Of a DNA stretch of 64,000 nt, positions 61,298 through 64,000 are shown one piece after another. The position numbers were made by a program, and so were the translations under genes. The notes under the pieces are model-generated. The model saw only the letters and a list, made by a program, of their open reading frames with translations, was not told the origin of the DNA and made no database searches. The DNA comes from Gordonia gummivorans. GTDB lineage: Bacteria; Actinomycetota; Actinomycetes; Mycobacteriales; Mycobacteriaceae. Within the stretch, counting starts at the first letter, position 1. Each line of letters opens with the position of its first letter. Location: contig NZ_JAKWBF010000030.1 in the NCBI RefSeq assembly GCF_022513585.1, positions 1 to 64,000 on the forward strand, read 5' to 3'.

Positions 61298-62188
61298 TCA
61301 GAGGCCCGCGCGTTCGAGTGCCTCGTCGAACTCCTCGCCGGCCACCTTGGTGCCCTTGCCGTCGGCGATCGCCTTCTCGTAGACGGCGAGCAGTTCGGTG
61401 CCGTGCTTCTCGTACTCCTTGGCCCAGCGCTCGCCTTCGGATCGCCAGTAGCCGATGATGTCGTATTGGTCTCGGCTCCAACGGAGTTCGCCTCGAAGAT
61501 GCTTGCGCACGGCACGCGACTGCGCCGCCTCGCCGGCGAACCAGCAGTACCCGCGGCCGGCCGGGAACGCACACTCCCGCACGGCGTCGGCGAGCCCACT
61601 CGGGCCGTGACCGTTGCCGCCGACGATGGTGATCAGACCGTCGTGCTCGGGAAGCAACTCGAGATCGACCGGGTCGACCACCTCGACGACGACGATGGTC
61701 TGCGCGGCGGGCCGTGACGATTCGGTGAGGATGGACGATTCGGTGAGGATGCGGGCGAGCGCGGGCAGTCCGGCCAGATCGGCGGCGTACACGTACCAGT
61801 CGGTGTCGGCCGGTGGGTGGTACCAACTGCGAGCGTGCGACATCGCGACCTCGTCGCCGGGACGCGCGCGTTGCGCGAACTCGGTGATCGGACCAGCGGC
61901 ATGCACCACGACGTCGACGGTGACCGTCCTCGCGGCGCGGTCGACGGCGCGAATCGAGTAGTTCCGGCCTTCCGGGGTGTTCTCGGTGTCGTGGTAGGCC
62001 CAGACGCCGTTACGTTCGGTCATCGCGGGGACGGAGTGCTCGCCGGGCGACGGGACCCAGAGCCCGACCGCCTCGTCGGAGTTGCCGGGCAGCGCGAGGT
62101 GGTCGAGGTCGGCGACGTCGAAGAGGATTCGGAGGAACCGCGGCCCGAGTTCCGCCACGTCACGGACGACTGCCTTCGAGTAGCTCAT
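61298..62188 (-). CDS. Siderophore-interacting flavoprotein (SIP/ViuB family)
   Basis: A 296-residue FAD-binding protein that reduces ferric siderophores. FAD-binding segment NYSIRAVDRAARTVTVDVVVH (about 75-95), then the NAD(P)H part with YWRSEGERWA near the C-terminus, the SIP signature. An exact 18-base duplication (61716-61751) gives ILTESSILTESS at about residues 146-157, in a surface loop. ATG 62188. No siderophore synthesis genes are adjacent except the NRPS 36 kb away. Confidence 0.88.
   Translation of the reverse strand: MSYSKAVVRDVAELGPRFLRILFDVADLDHLALPGNSDEAVGLWVPSPGEHSVPAMTERNGVWAYHDTENTPEGRNYSIRAVDRAARTVTVDVVVHAAGPITEFAQRARPGDEVAMSHARSWYHPPADTDWYVYAADLAGLPALARILTESSILTESSRPAAQTIVVVEVVDPVDLELLPEHDGLITIVGGNGHGPSGLADAVRECAFPAGRGYCWFAGEAAQSRAVRKHLRGELRWSRDQYDIIGYWRSEGERWAKEYEKHGTELLAVYEKAIADGKGTKVAGEEFDEALERAGL
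61716..61751. repeat. 18-bp in-frame tandem duplication
   Basis: gacgattcggtgaggatg occurs twice head to tail inside the siderophore-interacting protein gene, adding six residues without a frameshift. Confidence 0.85.
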
Positions 62189-62280
62189 GGGGCAACCGTA
62201 GACGTGACCTCGACACGACTCCTCGCCTGGCGGCTCGGTGTCGGCTCGATCAGCGAAGAGTGCCCGCCCGTGGACACATT

Positions 62281-62298
62281 TACTTGGATATGCAAGTA
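62281..62298. promoter_or_regulatory. Palindrome before 3-hydroxyisobutyryl-CoA hydrolase gene
   Basis: tacttggatatgcaagta has 8 of 9 symmetric positions and lies 35 bases before the GTG at 62334. Style resembles MarR or TetR operators. The decamer gcaagtatct within/after it recurs at 51825-51834. Confidence 0.5.
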
Positions 62299-62333
62299 TC
62301 TAGGTCGAATCGCAGGCTCAGAGAGGAGACGCC

Positions 62334-63413
62334 GTGACGGAACCGTCCGTGCTCACCGAGAGGATCGGTTCGGCCGCCTACCTGGTGCTCAATCGGCCGA
62401 AGTCGATCAACGCACTCGACCACCAGATGGCGCTCGAGATGGCGCGACTGCTCGACGAGTGGGCGGCCGACGACTCGGTGGACGTGGTGGTGGTGTCCGG
62501 AGCGGGTGAGCGTGGACTGTGCGCGGGCGGCGACATTGTGGCGATCCACCGCGACGCGGCTGCTCTCAGCGGTGACCCGGCCGCGGGTGACGAACACGCC
62601 GAACAGTCGCCGTCGGCCAAGTTCTGGTTCGACGAGTATCGGCTCAATGCGGAGATCGCCCGCTTCCCGAAGCCTTACGTCGCCCTGATGGACGGCATCG
62701 TCATGGGTGGCGGCGTGGGTATCTCGGCGCACGGCAACACCCGCATCGTCACCGACCGCACCCGGCTGGCGATGCCCGAGGTCGGCATCGGGTTCGTGCC
62801 GGATGTCGGTGGTACGCATCTGCTTTCCCGCGTCCCTGACAACCTGGGCCGTTATGCGGGCCTGACCGCCAACCCGCTCAAGGGTGCCGACGCGATCGCA
62901 CTCGGTCTCGCCGACCACTTCGTCCCCGCCGAGCATCTCGACGACTTCCGGACGGCGATCGGCACCGAGGGCCTGGCGGCTGCGCTCGATGCGTTCACCA
63001 CCGCTGCGCCCCCCTCGCCGCTCACCGAGCAGGCCAATTGGATCTCGAAAGCCTTTGCCGCCGACACAGTCCCGGAAATCGTGGATGCACTCCGCGCGGT
63101 CGGAACCCCGGAGGCCGACAAGGTGGCCGACGCGATTGCGGCCAAGAGTCCGACCGCCACCGCGGTCACGCTGCGCTCGCTGCAGCAGGCCGCCGGCGAC
63201 GACTCCCTCGAAGAGACCCTCAAGCGTGAGTATCGCGTGTCGCTGCGATGCCTGCTGCACCCCGACATGGCCGAGGGTATCCGCGCTCAGGTCATCGACA
63301 AAGATCGCAACCCTGCTTGGGCGCAGAATGTTTCGTCGGGCGATGTGGACAAGTTCTTCGAACCGTTGCCGCACGAACTGACCTTCGACAGCGAAATCAC
63401 CGCCGAATCATAG
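62334..63413 (+). CDS. 3-hydroxyisobutyryl-CoA hydrolase (crotonase fold)
   Basis: A 359-residue crotonase-fold protein of the HIBCH type, longer than enoyl-CoA hydratases (about 260). Oxyanion holes: [12 protein letters not shown] (about 63) and [15 protein letters not shown] (about 120); catalytic Glu in [20 protein letters not shown] (about 148). The C-terminal extension [31 protein letters not shown] is the HIBCH signature. It releases 3-hydroxyisobutyrate in valine degradation. GTG 62334 follows GAGAGGAG. Next gene 11 bases later. Confidence 0.9.
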   Translation: MTEPSVLTERIGSAAYLVLNRPKSINALDHQMALEMARLLDEWAADDSVDVVVVSGAGERGLCAGGDIVAIHRDAAALSGDPAAGDEHAEQSPSAKFWFDEYRLNAEIARFPKPYVALMDGIVMGGGVGISAHGNTRIVTDRTRLAMPEVGIGFVPDVGGTHLLSRVPDNLGRYAGLTANPLKGADAIALGLADHFVPAEHLDDFRTAIGTEGLAAALDAFTTAAPPSPLTEQANWISKAFAADTVPEIVDALRAVGTPEADKVADAIAAKSPTATAVTLRSLQQAAGDDSLEETLKREYRVSLRCLLHPDMAEGIRAQVIDKDRNPAWAQNVSSGDVDKFFEPLPHELTFDSEITAES

Positions 63414-63424
63414 GGAGAACCTCA

Positions 63425-64000
63425 GTGTCCGAGTTGCAGACCATCATCATCGAGCGTTCCGGCCGGGTCGGGATCATCACCCTCAACCGGCCCAAGGCGC
63501 TCAACGCGCTCAACACCGAACTGATGAACGAAGTCGTCGGTGCGGTCCAGGGTTTCGACGTCGACGAGGGCATCGGCGCGATCGTCATCACGGGTTCGGA
63601 GCGGGCCTTCGCGGCCGGAGCCGACATCAAGGAGATGTCGTCGAAGACCTACGCCGACGTGGTGAACGAGCGGTACTTCGGCAGTTGGGATGAGCTGTCG
63701 CGGACGCGGACCCCGATCATCGCCGCGGTCACCGGCTACGCGCTGGGTGGCGGGTGTGAGCTTGCGATGCTGTGTGACTTCATCATCGCCGGCGAGAACG
63801 CGGTGTTCGGGCAGCCCGAGATCAACCTGGGTGTCATTCCGGGAATCGGTGGCTCACAACGACTCACACGGGCCGTCGGTAAATCCAAGGCGATGGACAT
63901 GGTGCTCACCGGGCGCCAGATGAAGGTCGACGAGGCCGAACGCGCCGGGCTGGTGTCGCGTGTGGTGCCGACCGAGGAGTGCCGCAGTACCGCCATCGAG
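63425..64000 (+). CDS. Enoyl-CoA hydratase (3' end outside window)
   Basis: Partial: 192 codons with no stop before the window ends. Crotonase features: [19 protein letters not shown] oxyanion hole (about 64-72), [20 protein letters not shown] with the first catalytic Glu (about 109), and [15 protein letters not shown] with the second (about 132). Two Glu are present, so hydration activity is expected; EchA8-like. GTG 63425, in an operon with the hydrolase. Likely valine/fatty-acid catabolism. Confidence 0.92.
   Translation, partial: MSELQTIIIERSGRVGIITLNRPKALNALNTELMNEVVGAVQGFDVDEGIGAIVITGSERAFAAGADIKEMSSKTYADVVNERYFGSWDELSRTRTPIIAAVTGYALGGGCELAMLCDFIIAGENAVFGQPEINLGVIPGIGGSQRLTRAVGKSKAMDMVLTGRQMKVDEAERAGLVSRVVPTEECRSTAIE

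Noticed and set aside
1..64000. Prophage or integrative element
   Set aside because: No integrase, terminase, capsid, transposase or tRNA-flanked att site was seen; composition looks even.

Overview
The window is about 65% GC by eye, gene-dense, and reads as a chromosome segment of a mycolic-acid actinobacterium (Mycobacteriales), most likely Gordonia or a close Rhodococcus relative. Supports are an antigen-85-like mycolyltransferase (20087-21199), an F420-type PPOX protein, several actinobacterial-style regulators, frequent GTG starts and ATGA/GTGA gene overlaps. No tRNA, rRNA, CRISPR array, phage gene or transposase was seen. The genus call is inference.

Layout. (1) 1-3196: tautomerase, MFS exporter, small membrane protein, two-domain universal stress protein. 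(2) 3202-11203: quinate/shikimate to protocatechuate catabolism. One minus-strand operon reads qsuD-type dehydrogenase, MHS transporter, pcaH, pcaG, pcaB, pcaC; a TetR regulator and a plus-strand qsuB (3-dehydroshikimate dehydratase) follow. Near-identical inverted repeats sit at the qsuD promoter (8417-8436) and in front of qsuB (9390-9409). (3) 11428-18822: an alkane-oxidation island with ferredoxin reductase, 3Fe-4S ferredoxin, PucR-type regulator, an AlkB fused to rubredoxin, an alpha/beta hydrolase and an SDR. Two TTGTGA-N4-TCACAA palindromes (14361-14376, 17101-17116) lie in its two divergent promoters. (4) 18831-26912: MFS exporter, mycolyltransferase, a stand-alone C-A-PCP-C NRPS, and a divergent CDGSH protein/haem-oxygenase-like diiron enzyme pair. 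(5) 26839-32136: PAP2 phosphatase, a sensor kinase and response regulator that converge, DUF2231, DUF1345, msrB-msrA. (6) 32622-50289: a sugar-diacid (glucarate) catabolic region with a CynX-like transporter, GntR and LysR regulators, two enolase-superfamily dehydratases, KdgD, a ketoglutarate-semialdehyde dehydrogenase, a peptide-type ABC transporter, a TSUP permease, two D-2-hydroxyacid dehydrogenases and a coupled stress protein. (7) 50308-64000: secreted proteins, MarR/TetR regulators, an MpaB-like oxygenase, a DHA2 exporter, two SDRs, a siderophore-interacting flavoprotein and a pair of crotonase-fold enzymes, the last cut by the window end.

The metabolic logic is aromatic/hydroaromatic acids to the beta-ketoadipate pathway, n-alkanes to fatty acids, and glucarate to 2-oxoglutarate. 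Between genes there are at least three families of dispersed palindromic repeats: a terminator-like GGGGAAGAA/TTCTTCCCC element; a roughly 110-bp nested hairpin whose core is inverted between its two copies; and a short downstream-of-gene element. The most interesting non-obvious items are the invertible-looking repeat, the two shared-operator regulons, the orphan NRPS beside a diiron oxidase, and the AlkB-rubredoxin/PucR/ferredoxin arrangement.
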